Assembly: GCF_900115105.1 (NCBI RefSeq) | Contig: NZ_FOYP01000001.1 | Span: 195,472 to 259,471 of the forward strand | DNA length: 64,000 bases | Source of the DNA: Yoonia tamlensis | GTDB lineage: Bacteria > Pseudomonadota > Alphaproteobacteria > Rhodobacterales > Rhodobacteraceae | Reading direction: 5' to 3' | In this document: in pieces, positions 1-8,191 of the stretch | Numbering within the stretch: the first letter of the stretch is position 1 | Layout: each line of letters begins with the position of its first letter | Program-made: the position numbers and the translations under genes | The notes under the pieces: model-generated | Told to the model about the DNA's origin: nothing | What the model saw: the letters and a program-made list of their open reading frames with translations, nothing else | Database searches by the model: none

Positions 1-214
1 CGGTGTCTGGGCCAAAATCGAACGCCCGCGCGCCGTGACCGTGCGGTTCTTGAATGAACATGGCGTATCCGAGGACCGCGATTTTGTCGGGCTTTGGGCG
101 ACATCCGTGCAGCACCAAATCGACCATCTGGCGGGCAAGATGTTCTTTGACCACCTGACCAAAATGAAACGCGATATGCTGATCAAAAAGGCCCGCAAGA
201 TCGCGCGTCACTAG
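1..214 (+). CDS. Peptide deformylase-like protein, C-terminal part (catalytic Glu replaced)
   Basis: The reading frame enters from the left edge and ends in TAG at 212-214, giving the last 70 residues of a deformylase-family protein. Visible is the third family motif as QHQIDHLAG (about 110-136). In active deformylases this is QHExDH, where the two His bind the metal and Glu is the general base. Here CAA encodes Gln at the Glu position, so the paralogue is probably inactive or altered. The motifs GxGxAAxQ and EGCLS lie outside the window. Rhodobacterales often carry several def paralogues next to fmt, which fits fmt at 1158. Family is clear; lack of activity is inferred. Confidence 0.8.
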   Translation, partial: GVWAKIERPRAVTVRFLNEHGVSEDRDFVGLWATSVQHQIDHLAGKMFFDHLTKMKRDMLIKKARKIARH

Positions 215-341
215 CGCTATTATTTCCATATATGTTTTGTATTTGCAGACCAAGGGTTTACCCTTAATCTACCGGTATACTGCGCTGATCCTTTTAGGTC
301 GGGGCAACTTTTGTACGATCAAAATTTTTCGGGAAAACACT

Positions 342-1094
342 ATGCAAATCTTACGTTTATCTATTGCTGCCAGCCTATGCGCCCTTGGCCTTGCGGCGTG
401 TAGCACAGCCCCTGATGCGGCAGCGCCACAAGAGGTCGGAACCGTTTCAATGCGCACCGGGGCCGCCGCGAATTACACCTATACTCACCTTGCATCAGGT
501 GGCTCGCCGGACCGTGTGCTGCGCACTCTGCCCAATGCCGGCTGGTACTACTACCCTGATACTTTGGCTGGCGTGCCTGCCGATTTCAGCGTCTATTTGC
601 AAACGACCGAAGGGTATCTTTTGCGTGGCACGACAAGTGGCGGTGAAGTTATCATCGTCGACAATGGCGCGCAGCTGACCCGCACGGGCACGACAGTTAT
701 TCCCGCAACAGGAAGCGCAGCCTATAGCGGTACTTACGGCGCGATTGTGGTGGATGGATCGCGGGATTTGTCCCCAGAAACAGTTTCGGGTACAGCCACG
801 CTTACCGTCAATTTCGCCTATGATTCCGTAACCGGCATGATCACCAACCGTGTATTCGATGGCACGACGGCTGCGGATGATGTGACGCTAAATCTGACCG
901 ATCTTGTCGACGGTGCGTTTGTAGGCAGCACCAGCGGCGGCGCGTTGAATTCCGGCGGGCTGGTGGCTGCTGATGGCACTTATACCGGGCTGATCGTTGG
1001 CCCAAATGGCGAAGCCATCGTCGGAGCAGTTACAATTTCTCATGCTGGCCCCAATACATTTACCGAACAAGGTGGAATGGTCCTGACCCGATAA
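342..1094 (+). CDS. Putative outer-membrane lipoprotein with TbpB-like beta-barrel repeats
   Basis: A 250-residue protein. The ATG at 342 is chosen because it starts a clean lipoprotein signal: MQILRLSIAAS, a hydrophobic stretch, then the lipobox LAAC with the lipidated Cys near residue 20. In-frame TTG codons upstream would bury this signal. The mature part is rich in Gly, Thr, Ser and Ala with beta-strand alternation. Its end contains GTYTGLIVGPNGEAIVGAV, which resembles the G-x-F/Y-x-G...GP...E-x-x-G strand pattern of transferrin-binding-protein-like barrels that are common in alphaproteobacteria. The function is unknown. It stands alone between the deformylase-like gene and fmt. Confidence 0.7.
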   Translation: MQILRLSIAASLCALGLAACSTAPDAAAPQEVGTVSMRTGAAANYTYTHLASGGSPDRVLRTLPNAGWYYYPDTLAGVPADFSVYLQTTEGYLLRGTTSGGEVIIVDNGAQLTRTGTTVIPATGSAAYSGTYGAIVVDGSRDLSPETVSGTATLTVNFAYDSVTGMITNRVFDGTTAADDVTLNLTDLVDGAFVGSTSGGALNSGGLVAADGTYTGLIVGPNGEAIVGAVTISHAGPNTFTEQGGMVLTR

Positions 1095-1125
1095 TGCGGG
1101 TTTGCACCGCCATGTGAATTATCGT

Positions 1126-1152
1126 AGCCCTGTCGTGACTTTTGACGGGGCT
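1126..1152 (+). terminator. Possible terminator hairpin between lipoprotein gene and fmt
   Basis: AGCCCTGTC pairs with GACGGGGCT (one G-T pair) across a 9-nt loop, just before the fmt start. Only TTTGC follows, so termination may be weak. Confidence 0.35.
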
Positions 1153-1157
1153 TTGCG

Positions 1158-2057
1158 ATGAAAATTATCTTTATGGGAACGCCGGATTTTTCTGTGCCGG
1201 TGCTGGATGCTTTGGTCGCGGCTGGTCATGAAATCGCCGCCGTCTATTGCCAGCCGCCCCGCCCTGCAGGGCGCGGCAAAAAGGACCGCCCAAGCCCCGT
1301 GCAAATCAGGGCCGAAGCCTTGGGGTTGCCCGTCCGCTATCCCGTTTCGTTGAAAACGGCGGAGGAACAAGCAGCTTTTGCGGCGTTGAAGGCCGATATC
1401 GCCGTGGTCGTGGCTTACGGGCTGATCTTACCACAGGTGATTTTGGATGCCCCCGCAAAGGGTTGCTTGAATATTCACGCCTCTCTTTTGCCGCGCTGGC
1501 GCGGGGCGGCCCCGATCCACCGCGCAATCATGGCGGGCGACGCGCAGACCGGCGTTTGCATCATGCAGATGGAGGCAGGGCTGGACACGGGGCCGGTTCT
1601 GCTGCGCGAAACGATTGATATTGGCACAGGTGAAACCACAGGCGCCTTGCACGACCGCCTGTCGGAATTGGGGGCGGCGGCGATTGTGACCGCGCTTGGT
1701 CAGTTGGATCAGTTGACCCCGCAAATCCAGCCGGATGCGGGCGTGACATATGCCGCCAAGATCGACAAAGCCGAAGCGCGCGTCGACTGGACCAAACCCG
1801 CCGGTGAAGTTGACCAATTGATCCGTGGTTTATCGCCTTTTCCCGGCGCATGGTGTGATGTTGCAGGCGAACGGGTCAAACTGCTGGCCAGCACTATTGC
1901 AACAGGCGAAGCCGCCCCCGGCACCGTTTTGGTCGGGTTTACTATTGCTTGCGGCACAGGGGCCGTGACCATCACCCGCGCCCAGCGTCAGGGCAAAAAG
2001 GCGATGTCGGCGGCGGATGTACTGCGCGGGCTTGAACTGGGTGCGCGCTTGAACTGA
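1158..2057 (+). CDS. fmt: Methionyl-tRNA formyltransferase
   Basis: Transfers a formyl group from 10-formyl-tetrahydrofolate to Met-tRNA(fMet) in the cytosol, giving the initiator fMet-tRNA. The 299 residues match the usual length of about 310. The start [16 protein letters not shown] is typical of the family. The formyltransferase core shows [17 protein letters not shown] with the catalytic Asn/His, then a conserved Asp in the METGLDTGP-like stretch ([11 protein letters not shown]). The C-terminal OB-fold domain follows, including [12 protein letters not shown]. Its place next to a deformylase paralogue matches the def-fmt arrangement of many bacteria. The ATG at 1158 has a GGGG stretch upstream. 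Confidence 0.97.
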   Translation: MKIIFMGTPDFSVPVLDALVAAGHEIAAVYCQPPRPAGRGKKDRPSPVQIRAEALGLPVRYPVSLKTAEEQAAFAALKADIAVVVAYGLILPQVILDAPAKGCLNIHASLLPRWRGAAPIHRAIMAGDAQTGVCIMQMEAGLDTGPVLLRETIDIGTGETTGALHDRLSELGAAAIVTALGQLDQLTPQIQPDAGVTYAAKIDKAEARVDWTKPAGEVDQLIRGLSPFPGAWCDVAGERVKLLASTIATGEAAPGTVLVGFTIACGTGAVTITRAQRQGKKAMSAADVLRGLELGARLN

Positions 2058-2124
2058 ACCTCATATCGGGGCTTGGATTACCTAACGTAAACGATATAGT
2101 TCCGCAAAAGCGGGAGGATATCAG

Positions 2125-2934
2125 ATGAAAACCATACCAAGAATTGGCTACGGCACGTGGAACAGGCCGGGGAATGCGGCCTATGAAGGCACAATGGCCG
2201 CGTTGCAGGCGGGCTACCGGCATATTGACGGGGCCGAAGGCTACGAAAACGAAGAACACGTCGGGCGCGCGATCGCAGATTTTGGCCTGCCGCGCGATGA
2301 ATTATGGGTCACAACCAAAGTCGCACCAGAAAGCTTTGGCCCCGGTCAGATCCGCCCCCATGTCGAGGCTTCGCTTGAAAAGCTGGGCGTGGGTCCGGTG
2401 GATTTGTTGCTGCTGCATTACCCGTCGATCAATGATGAATACGACATCACCGATTATATGGCCCAGTTTGCCGCGGTCTATGACGCGGGCCTGTGCCGCA
2501 ACATCGGCGTATCGAATTTCACCAAACACTATATGGATCGCGCACTGGATTTGTTGGGGGACCGGCCAATTCTGACCAATCAGGTCGAATTGCATGTATT
2601 CATGCAAAACGCGCCGATTGTGGATTATTGCCGCGCCAAAGGCGTGACGCTGACCGCGTTTTCGCCGCTGGCGCGCGGGGCGGTGGTGGATGATCCGGTG
2701 CTAATGCAGATTGCCGCAAAACACGGCGCGACTGCCAGCCAGATCGCGCTGGCGTGGCTGCTGGCCGAAGGGCATATCGTAATCCCGTCTTCGGGGAACC
2801 CCGACCGCATCCGCGAAAATCTGGCTGCCACCGATTTGCAGCTAGGCGCGGATGATCTGGCCGCAATCACCCGGCTGGAACGTAATATGCGTTTGGTAAA
2901 CGGGCCTTGGTGCCCAGAATGGGATATGACATGA
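2125..2934 (+). CDS. Aldo/keto reductase (2,5-diketo-gluconate reductase-like)
   Basis: A 269-residue TIM-barrel NADPH-dependent oxidoreductase. The aldo/keto reductase tetrad is visible: Asp35 and Tyr40 in HIDGAEGYENE, Lys65 in VTTKVAP, and His98 in LLLHYP. GVSNF and FSPLARG follow in the usual order. The cofactor loop reads IVIPSSGNPDRI, where most relatives have IPKS; loss of that Lys may change 2'-phosphate binding and hence NADPH preference. A GGGAGGA ribosome site precedes the ATG. It overlaps the next gene by ATGA, so the two are translationally coupled. The substrate is not evident; the closest remembered relatives are small cytosolic DkgB-type enzymes. Confidence 0.9.
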   Translation: MKTIPRIGYGTWNRPGNAAYEGTMAALQAGYRHIDGAEGYENEEHVGRAIADFGLPRDELWVTTKVAPESFGPGQIRPHVEASLEKLGVGPVDLLLLHYPSINDEYDITDYMAQFAAVYDAGLCRNIGVSNFTKHYMDRALDLLGDRPILTNQVELHVFMQNAPIVDYCRAKGVTLTAFSPLARGAVVDDPVLMQIAAKHGATASQIALAWLLAEGHIVIPSSGNPDRIRENLAATDLQLGADDLAAITRLERNMRLVNGPWCPEWDMT

Positions 2935-3359
2935 GCAAACCACCGTTTTCACTGGTCGGGATCGATCATGTTGTTTTTATTGTCGATGACATGCCCAAGG
3001 CGCTGGCGTTCTATCACGACGTGTTGGGCTGTGTGCCCGGCTATTCCTATCCGGCTATGGGGATGGAACAGGTCTGGGCGGGGGCTGCGCTGATTGTTCT
3101 CTGGGATATCACCCATCCGGGTGCGGCCACTGCGGTGCCGCCGGTGCAGGGCGGGCGTAATGTTGATCATGTCTGTATTGCGACTTCACCGTTTGCGCCG
3201 GATGATATGCGCGCGCATCTGGCGGCGCATGGCGTGAAGATCGACCGCGAAGCCCAACATGGCGGCGCGCGCGGCGTGGGGCATTCGTTTTATATCTTTG
3301 ACCCGTTTGGCAACAAGCTCGAGGTGAAAGGCCCCGCCGAATACCCTGACGGTCGCTAA
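2931..3359 (+). CDS. VOC/glyoxalase-fold protein
   Basis: A 142-residue single-module vicinal-oxygen-chelate protein. The start at 2931 overlaps the aldo/keto reductase stop by 4 bases (ATGA). The first beta strand reads GIDHVVFIVDDMPKALAFYHDVLG, in which His17 would be a metal ligand. HVCIATSPF and the C-terminal FDPFGNKLEVKGP carry the second His and the Glu ligand. These are the usual metal sites of glyoxalase I, dioxygenases and fosfomycin-type enzymes. Coupling to a reductase suggests joint handling of a small carbonyl compound, which is inference. No family-specific substrate residues were recognised. Confidence 0.85.
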   Translation: MSKPPFSLVGIDHVVFIVDDMPKALAFYHDVLGCVPGYSYPAMGMEQVWAGAALIVLWDITHPGAATAVPPVQGGRNVDHVCIATSPFAPDDMRAHLAAHGVKIDREAQHGGARGVGHSFYIFDPFGNKLEVKGPAEYPDGR

Positions 3360-3383
3360 GAGGGCGCAATGAATAGAACGCTG

Positions 3384-3415
3384 GCATGTGGGGGCGCGTG
3401 ACGGACCCCACATGC
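3384..3415. terminator. Hairpin between convergent VOC and dctP genes
   Basis: GCATGTGGGG and CCCCACATGC form a perfect 10-bp stem around a 12-nt loop in the gap between two converging genes. It could act in both directions, though no clear T tract follows on either side. Confidence 0.45.
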
Positions 3416-3427
3416 TGCTAGGTTAGA

Positions 3428-4627
3428 TCAGTTGCCTTGAGCAATTGTCGTCTGAACCAGATCATAAAGTTCTTGGGCAGGAAGCCCTAAGGCTGTATTT
3501 TCTGTGATCCACGCCTCTACCGCTGGTCCGGCAACGGTTTCGCGAATTGAACCCATGATTTCGTCATTAATTGTCAGCTCCATGATGCCGCGCTCACGTA
3601 GTGCCGGCTGCCAAGCGTCCATTGTGTCACCGTTGTAGAATGCAACATAATGGTCCAATGAAGCATCAACTGATGATGTCAAAGCTTCGCGAAACTCAGG
3701 GCTGAGAGCATTCAAGGCATCCGTGTTTACAGCGACAGGGCAATTCACCGTGCCTGGGTTTAGGTTCGTAGTCCACCATGTGCCGCCTTCAATTGTCCCA
3801 AACGACATATGCGCATGTGGCGCAAAGCTGACCGCGTCAACAAAACCGGTTTCCATTGCACGGCTCACGTCAGTTGCCGGAACGTTTGAAATGATTGCAC
3901 CGAGTGATGCGATTGCTTCCCCAATACCGCCCGTCGCACGGACATTCATGCCGTTAAAGTCATCCAGTGACGTTGGCGGAAAGCCAGAGCCAACCAAGTT
4001 ATACTGCGGCAATGGTGAAGGCATTAGCAACGTAGCGTTCCAACGGGCTAGGTCCGTCTGTGTTGCTGGGTGGGAATAAACAGCCATTGACACTTCGATC
4101 TCTTGCTCAAGTGAATTAACACCAAGGAATGGCAATTCCAAAACAGTAATCGAAGGGTTCTTTTCAGGATGGTAGCCGGCGCAGAACTGCGCCATCTCGA
4201 AATCGCCAGCAGCGATTCCATCTAGGTTTTGGTTACTTGGCGCCAAGTCACCATATGAAAGGTTCAGTGTAAATTCACCGTCAGTCTTTTCGGAGACGAG
4301 TTCTGCAAGCTTTTCGACGTGTTCGGTGAACGCGCGGCGGCTACCCCAAAGCGAGACATCCCAGACGATTGGTCCGGTTTCGACGCCGGGGCATGCATCA
4401 CCGGTACAAGTAACTTGGCTTGCATCTACACGGATCGGACCAAATGCGGATTCGATCACAAAATTGCCATCTGCGAATTCGATCAGCTCGCCTGTGATAT
4501 TGATCGCGCCATCATTGGATTCGAGCGTGATCTGGTCTGCGCTTGCCACTGTTGGCGCGCCCATTGCGGCAACGGCCACGACGGTTGAAACCATCAGGCG
4601 CTGCATGCGGGTTGTTAAGTCGTTCAT
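3428..4627 (-). CDS. Orphan TRAP transporter DctP-type binding protein with an extra N-terminal domain
   Basis: A 399-residue periplasmic solute-binding protein. The start at 4627 (MNDLTTRMQRLM) is preferred because AAAGG lies 9 nt upstream and a signal peptide ending in VASA follows directly; longer in-frame starts exist up to 4669. After cleavage comes an extra module of about 50 residues (TLESNDGAINITGELIEF...VTCTGDACP) with one Cys pair. The DctP fold follows from about VWDVSLWGSRRAFTEHVEKL, with GFPPTSLDDFNGMNVRATG as a family stretch. No DctQ or DctM membrane subunit is adjacent. The gene is divergent from creatinase, so creatine or a related guanidino compound is a possible but unproven ligand. 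Confidence 0.85.
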   Translation of the reverse strand: MNDLTTRMQRLMVSTVVAVAAMGAPTVASADQITLESNDGAINITGELIEFADGNFVIESAFGPIRVDASQVTCTGDACPGVETGPIVWDVSLWGSRRAFTEHVEKLAELVSEKTDGEFTLNLSYGDLAPSNQNLDGIAAGDFEMAQFCAGYHPEKNPSITVLELPFLGVNSLEQEIEVSMAVYSHPATQTDLARWNATLLMPSPLPQYNLVGSGFPPTSLDDFNGMNVRATGGIGEAIASLGAIISNVPATDVSRAMETGFVDAVSFAPHAHMSFGTIEGGTWWTTNLNPGTVNCPVAVNTDALNALSPEFREALTSSVDASLDHYVAFYNGDTMDAWQPALRERGIMELTINDEIMGSIRETVAGPAVEAWITENTALGLPAQELYDLVQTTIAQGN

Positions 4628-4983
4628 TAATCTAACCTTTAACATTTTGTCTCTTGTTTGCTGTTGCACCCCAGGGCCGCGCCGTTTGCCGCTGACAATC
4701 CACCAAAGATGCCTCGATTGTTGACGGTAAACAGAGAATTGGACAAAAAAAAGACCGTAACAAAGTTTTTAGTTACGTAAGTATGCGAGGCTGTGGTTAG
4801 CTGGTTTGTTAGGCTGCTCCGCATGGTTTGGTGTGTTTGGTACGTTCTACATCAAAATATGACATTCGCAAACGGCATTGATTTGCATGCGCTTCGCGCC
4901 TAACAGTTTTGTATCAACGATGGCGTCGTTGTGATTTTAGCATTGCTGTCCTGAACGCCGGGACCTTTTCACGAGGGTCTGAC
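4628..4983. promoter_or_regulatory. Divergent intergenic region between dctP-like gene and creatinase
   Basis: About 355 bp without a convincing gene, more AT-rich than its surroundings. It must carry promoters for both divergent genes. Two dyads are visible: CGTAAC-N10-GTTACG (4756-4777) and GCAAA-N9-TTTGC near 4868-4886. Either could be an operator. Leader ribosome sites lie at both ends (AAAGG for dctP, GAGG for creatinase). Confidence 0.5.
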
Positions 4984-6189
4984 ATGACTGAACGTCCACA
5001 ATATTACCGTTTCCACCAAGGCGCCGAAGTGCTGCCGTTTGCGCCTGCCGAATATGAGGAACGGCTTGCAGGGTTGCGCAAGACAATGGCCAATCTTGGC
5101 GTCGAGGCTGCTGTCTTCAGTTCGATGCACAATATCGCCTACTATTCTGGCTTTTTGTATTGCGCGTTTGGGCGCACCTACGGCTTGGTTGTGACGGCGC
5201 AAGATTGCGTTACAATCAGCGCAGGCATTGATGCCGCCCAGCCTTGGCGCCGCGGCTACGGCGATAACATCACCTATACCGACTGGGAACGCGACAACTA
5301 TTGGCGCGCGATCGTGTCGGTCACAGGCACCGGCCGCCATGTCGGGTTCGAGGCCGATCACCTGAACATGGTACAACACGGCAAGCTGACCGCATTTATG
5401 GCCCCTTCAGCTCTGACAGATATTGCGCCCGCAACCATGCAGCAGCGCATGCACAAATCGCAGGCTGAACTGGATATTATTCGCGCAGGTGCGGCTGTGG
5501 CCGATGTGGGTGGCTATGCGATCCGCGATGCGATCAAGGCCGGTACGCGTGAAATTGATGTGGCAATGGCCGGCCGCGATGCGATGGAGCTGGAAATTGC
5601 CAAGCAATTCCCCGATGCAGAATATCGCGATACATGGGTTTGGTTCCAGTCAGGGGTCAACACAGACGGCGCACATAATCCGGTGACAAGTCGCGTTTTG
5701 CAGCAGGGCGATATCTTGTCGCTGAACACATTTCCAATGATTTCGGGGTATTACACGGCGCTTGAGAGAACATTGTTTGTCGGTGAAGTTGATGATGCAA
5801 GCCGCGCCATCTGGGAGGCCAACGTTGCGGCCCATGAATATGGCATGTCGCTTCTGGTTCCAGGTGCGTCCTGCGCGGAGGTTACGCAGAAAATCAATGC
5901 GTTCTTTGAAGACCGTGACCTGCTACAATACCGGACCTTTGGGTATGGCCATTCCTTTGGCGTGTTGTCCCATTACTATGGGCGCGAGGCTGGGCTGGAG
6001 TTGCGCGAAGACATTGATACGGTGCTTGAACCGGGCATGGTGATCTCGATGGAGCCGATGCTGACAATCCCCGAAGGTACAGCCGGTGCCGGTGGCTACC
6101 GCGAACACGATATCCTGATCATTACCGACAAAGGGAACGAAGATATCACCGGTTATCCTTATGGACCCGCGTTTAACGTAGTCGGCTAG
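4984..6189 (+). CDS. Creatinase (creatine amidinohydrolase)
   Basis: Hydrolyses creatine to sarcosine and urea in the cytosol as a metal-independent member of the pita-bread (M24) fold. At 401 residues it is nearly the length of the Pseudomonas putida enzyme (403). Long stretches match what I remember of that enzyme: YYSGFLYCAFGR, AAQPWRR, TDWERDNY, WFQSGVNTDGAHNPV with the catalytic His, GYYTALERTLF, QYRTFGYGHSFG and SHYYGREAGLELREDIDT. The start at 4984 follows GAGGGTCTGAC; an in-frame start further upstream lacks family similarity. No sarcosine oxidase or creatininase gene is nearby. A hairpin terminator follows at 6200. Confidence 0.93.
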   Translation: MTERPQYYRFHQGAEVLPFAPAEYEERLAGLRKTMANLGVEAAVFSSMHNIAYYSGFLYCAFGRTYGLVVTAQDCVTISAGIDAAQPWRRGYGDNITYTDWERDNYWRAIVSVTGTGRHVGFEADHLNMVQHGKLTAFMAPSALTDIAPATMQQRMHKSQAELDIIRAGAAVADVGGYAIRDAIKAGTREIDVAMAGRDAMELEIAKQFPDAEYRDTWVWFQSGVNTDGAHNPVTSRVLQQGDILSLNTFPMISGYYTALERTLFVGEVDDASRAIWEANVAAHEYGMSLLVPGASCAEVTQKINAFFEDRDLLQYRTFGYGHSFGVLSHYYGREAGLELREDIDTVLEPGMVISMEPMLTIPEGTAGAGGYREHDILIITDKGNEDITGYPYGPAFNVVG

Positions 6190-6199
6190 AATGCGGTTC

Positions 6200-6237
6200 G
6201 GCTTGGGTGGGCGATGGCAAGGCCACCCGCCCAAGCC
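6200..6237 (+). terminator. Rho-independent terminator candidate after creatinase
   Basis: GGCTTGGGTGGG pairs with CCCGCCCAAGCC (12 bp with one G-T pair) across a 14-nt loop, 10 nt after the stop. A short T run (ACTTTTG) follows. Confidence 0.6.
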
Positions 6238-6318
6238 TGTACTTTTGTCGCTGTTGTTACATTCAGAGTTGCTCTGCTAAAGGTAGAGTATTCTTTATGT
6301 AGTATTTAGGGCAATGTC

Positions 6319-7146
6319 TTGGCCGATAACGACAGCAGTAACCCGGCAACCGCGGGGGATCAGACGATCACGGGCATTTCCGGTGACCACCAATCTACCA
6401 GTGATATTCTGGACCTATCGGAATTCCACACAAACCTGCATGAATTGCGCGCTGACCATGCCGATGCTGGCACCCTGAACCTGTCGGTCGAGGATTATCC
6501 GGATAAAGCGGCGCTGCGCGGTTCTATCATACTGACAGGGGACGCGGGCGATGATCTGACCCAAGATCACGAAAATATGGCCTGTTTCGCGGGTGGCAGC
6601 AGGATATTAACCACCCGTGGCGAGGTTCCTGTCGAGGAACTGACCGCTGGCGATATGGTGCACACGATGGACAACGGGGTGCAGCCGGTGCTTGGCCTGT
6701 TGTCGCGGCGTGTCCCTGCGCGGGCCGAATTTGCACCGGTTGTGATCAGCAAGGGCGCGCTGGGCAATGCGCGCGCATTGCGCGTGTCACCGCTGCACCG
6801 GATGCTGATCACCGGTTGGCAATCCGAGGTCATGTTCGGCGAGGGAGAGGTGCTTGTCGCGGCCAAACACCTTGTGAACGGCAGCACGATCTTTCAGATG
6901 CCCGCAGCACAGGTCACCTATTTCCAAATCGTATTTGCGCGCCACGAAATCATCTATGCCGAAGGTATTGCCAGCGAAAGCTTTCTTGTGTCCGCGCAAT
7001 CGCTCGCGCTACAAGATCGTGAAACCTATGCCGCATTGGTGGCGATTTTTCCCGCACTGGCCACCGCACCAGAAAAATTTGGCAAATCCGCGCGCCCGAC
7101 GCTAAAACCGCATGAGGTCGAGCTCTTGGTGTCGCTCGCATCATAA
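6319..7146 (+). CDS. Hint (Hedgehog/intein-type) domain protein
   Basis: A 275-residue protein with a non-repetitive N-terminus of about 85 residues, then a Hint-type domain from CFAGGSRILTTRGEVPVEEL. Family marks are the leading Cys, the strand TMDNGVQPVLGLLSRRV, the block SPLHRMLITGW with the central His, and EVLVAAKHLVNGS. The start is a TTG at 6319 with AGGG about 8 nt upstream: an in-frame TAG at 6307 closes the frame just before it, and an ATG at 6314 is out of frame. A relative with the same C-terminal module lies at 47778. Such proteins may be self-processing secreted proteins, but no C-terminal Asn or Hedgehog-type acceptor was recognised here. Confidence 0.8.
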   Translation: MADNDSSNPATAGDQTITGISGDHQSTSDILDLSEFHTNLHELRADHADAGTLNLSVEDYPDKAALRGSIILTGDAGDDLTQDHENMACFAGGSRILTTRGEVPVEELTAGDMVHTMDNGVQPVLGLLSRRVPARAEFAPVVISKGALGNARALRVSPLHRMLITGWQSEVMFGEGEVLVAAKHLVNGSTIFQMPAAQVTYFQIVFARHEIIYAEGIASESFLVSAQSLALQDRETYAALVAIFPALATAPEKFGKSARPTLKPHEVELLVSLAS

Positions 7147-7270
7147 CGCGAAGGCAAGGACATTGCGCGATTGTCACGATTCATAACGCAATCGCGAGAA
7201 ATCGCTTGCGGCGGTTTTGCCTTGCGCATCGTGATGTTAAGACAGGCCAAGCGAAATATTGGGTAATTGC

Positions 7271-8062
7271 ATGCAACCTTTGACGATTCTTTCCCGTCGC
7301 GCATTTGGTGCGATGATGCTGGCTGGCACGGCGGCCGCCTGTACGCCGCAGATTCCCGAAGAGGAGGTGCCGCAAGCGCCCGAAGATTTCCTGCCCGGTT
7401 ACGGCCCGATCGAAGATGCCGGTTACCGGCTTCCGGGCATTCCATCGGAATATCTGCAGGGCGTGAATCGCCGTGTTTCGGGTATCTATAACGGTGAACA
7501 AGACGGCAATACGCTTGACGTCGATCCCTATGCGAAATTCTTGTACCATGTCCGCCGCGACGGAACGACAACGCGCTATCCGGTTGGCGTTGGCCGCGCG
7601 GGCAAATCCATTCGGGGTAATGCGACCATCCGGATTAAACGCCAATGGCCGGGCTGGACGCCAACCGCGAATATGCTGCGCACCGAACCCGAAGTTTATG
7701 GTGATCTGGCCGCGGGTATCCCCGGCGGTTTGCGCAGCCCCTTGGGTGCGCGTGCGCTTTATCTGTTCCGTGGGTCACGTGATACGTATTACCGCATTCA
7801 TGGCACAAATGATCTTGAATCCATTGGGAATTCCGGATCTGCGGGCTGTATCCGCATGTTTAATCAGGACATCATCCATTTGTATGACCAGATCGACGTG
7901 CCGATGAAAGTGCATATCAGATCGCCCGAAGAATCCATGCGCGTTGATCCTGAAAACTATGAACGCGGGGTGGAATTGCCGCCCAAGATTATCTCGGCCG
8001 ACGAACTGCTGGGCGAAGAAGCCGAAGCGCTTGATCACCCGCCGGTTTTCGAGGACGCATAA
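7271..8062 (+). CDS. L,D-transpeptidase (YkuD family), putative Tat lipoprotein
   Basis: A 263-residue envelope enzyme that would form 3-3 peptidoglycan cross-links or attach proteins to peptidoglycan. The N-terminus has SRRAFGAMMLAGTAAAC, combining a twin-arginine-like motif and a lipobox Cys, so lipid anchoring after export is likely. The YkuD catalytic block reads YRIHGTNDLESIGNSGSAG followed by CIRM, with the active His and Cys. PLGARALYLF is also typical. The start ATG at 7271 is chosen over a TTG 12 bases upstream because it begins the signal. The acidic C-terminal tail is short and unassigned. It is probably transcribed separately from the block starting at 8192. Confidence 0.9.
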   Translation: MQPLTILSRRAFGAMMLAGTAAACTPQIPEEEVPQAPEDFLPGYGPIEDAGYRLPGIPSEYLQGVNRRVSGIYNGEQDGNTLDVDPYAKFLYHVRRDGTTTRYPVGVGRAGKSIRGNATIRIKRQWPGWTPTANMLRTEPEVYGDLAAGIPGGLRSPLGARALYLFRGSRDTYYRIHGTNDLESIGNSGSAGCIRMFNQDIIHLYDQIDVPMKVHIRSPEESMRVDPENYERGVELPPKIISADELLGEEAEALDHPPVFEDA

Positions 8063-8111
8063 GCGCTTTATTTTACGCGCGGGACTTGGCAGAATTACCG
8101 AAAAAAGCACC

Positions 8112-8129
8112 TGTGCAGACATCTGCACA
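8112..8129. promoter_or_regulatory. Perfect inverted repeat upstream of the seven-gene block
   Basis: TGTGCAGA-CA-TCTGCACA is an 8-2-8 perfect dyad in the 129-bp gap before the gene at 8192. Its size and position suit a dimeric repressor or activator site. The binding protein is unknown. Confidence 0.45.
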
Positions 8130-8191
8130 TTTGAAAATCAACGTTGACGTGCATATGTATCTGTTAACGCATAATAAACGAGGGATATTTG

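Noticed and set aside
237..341. Longer start for the lipoprotein gene
   Set aside because: In-frame TTG codons upstream would add 35 residues before a perfect lipoprotein signal that begins at 342.
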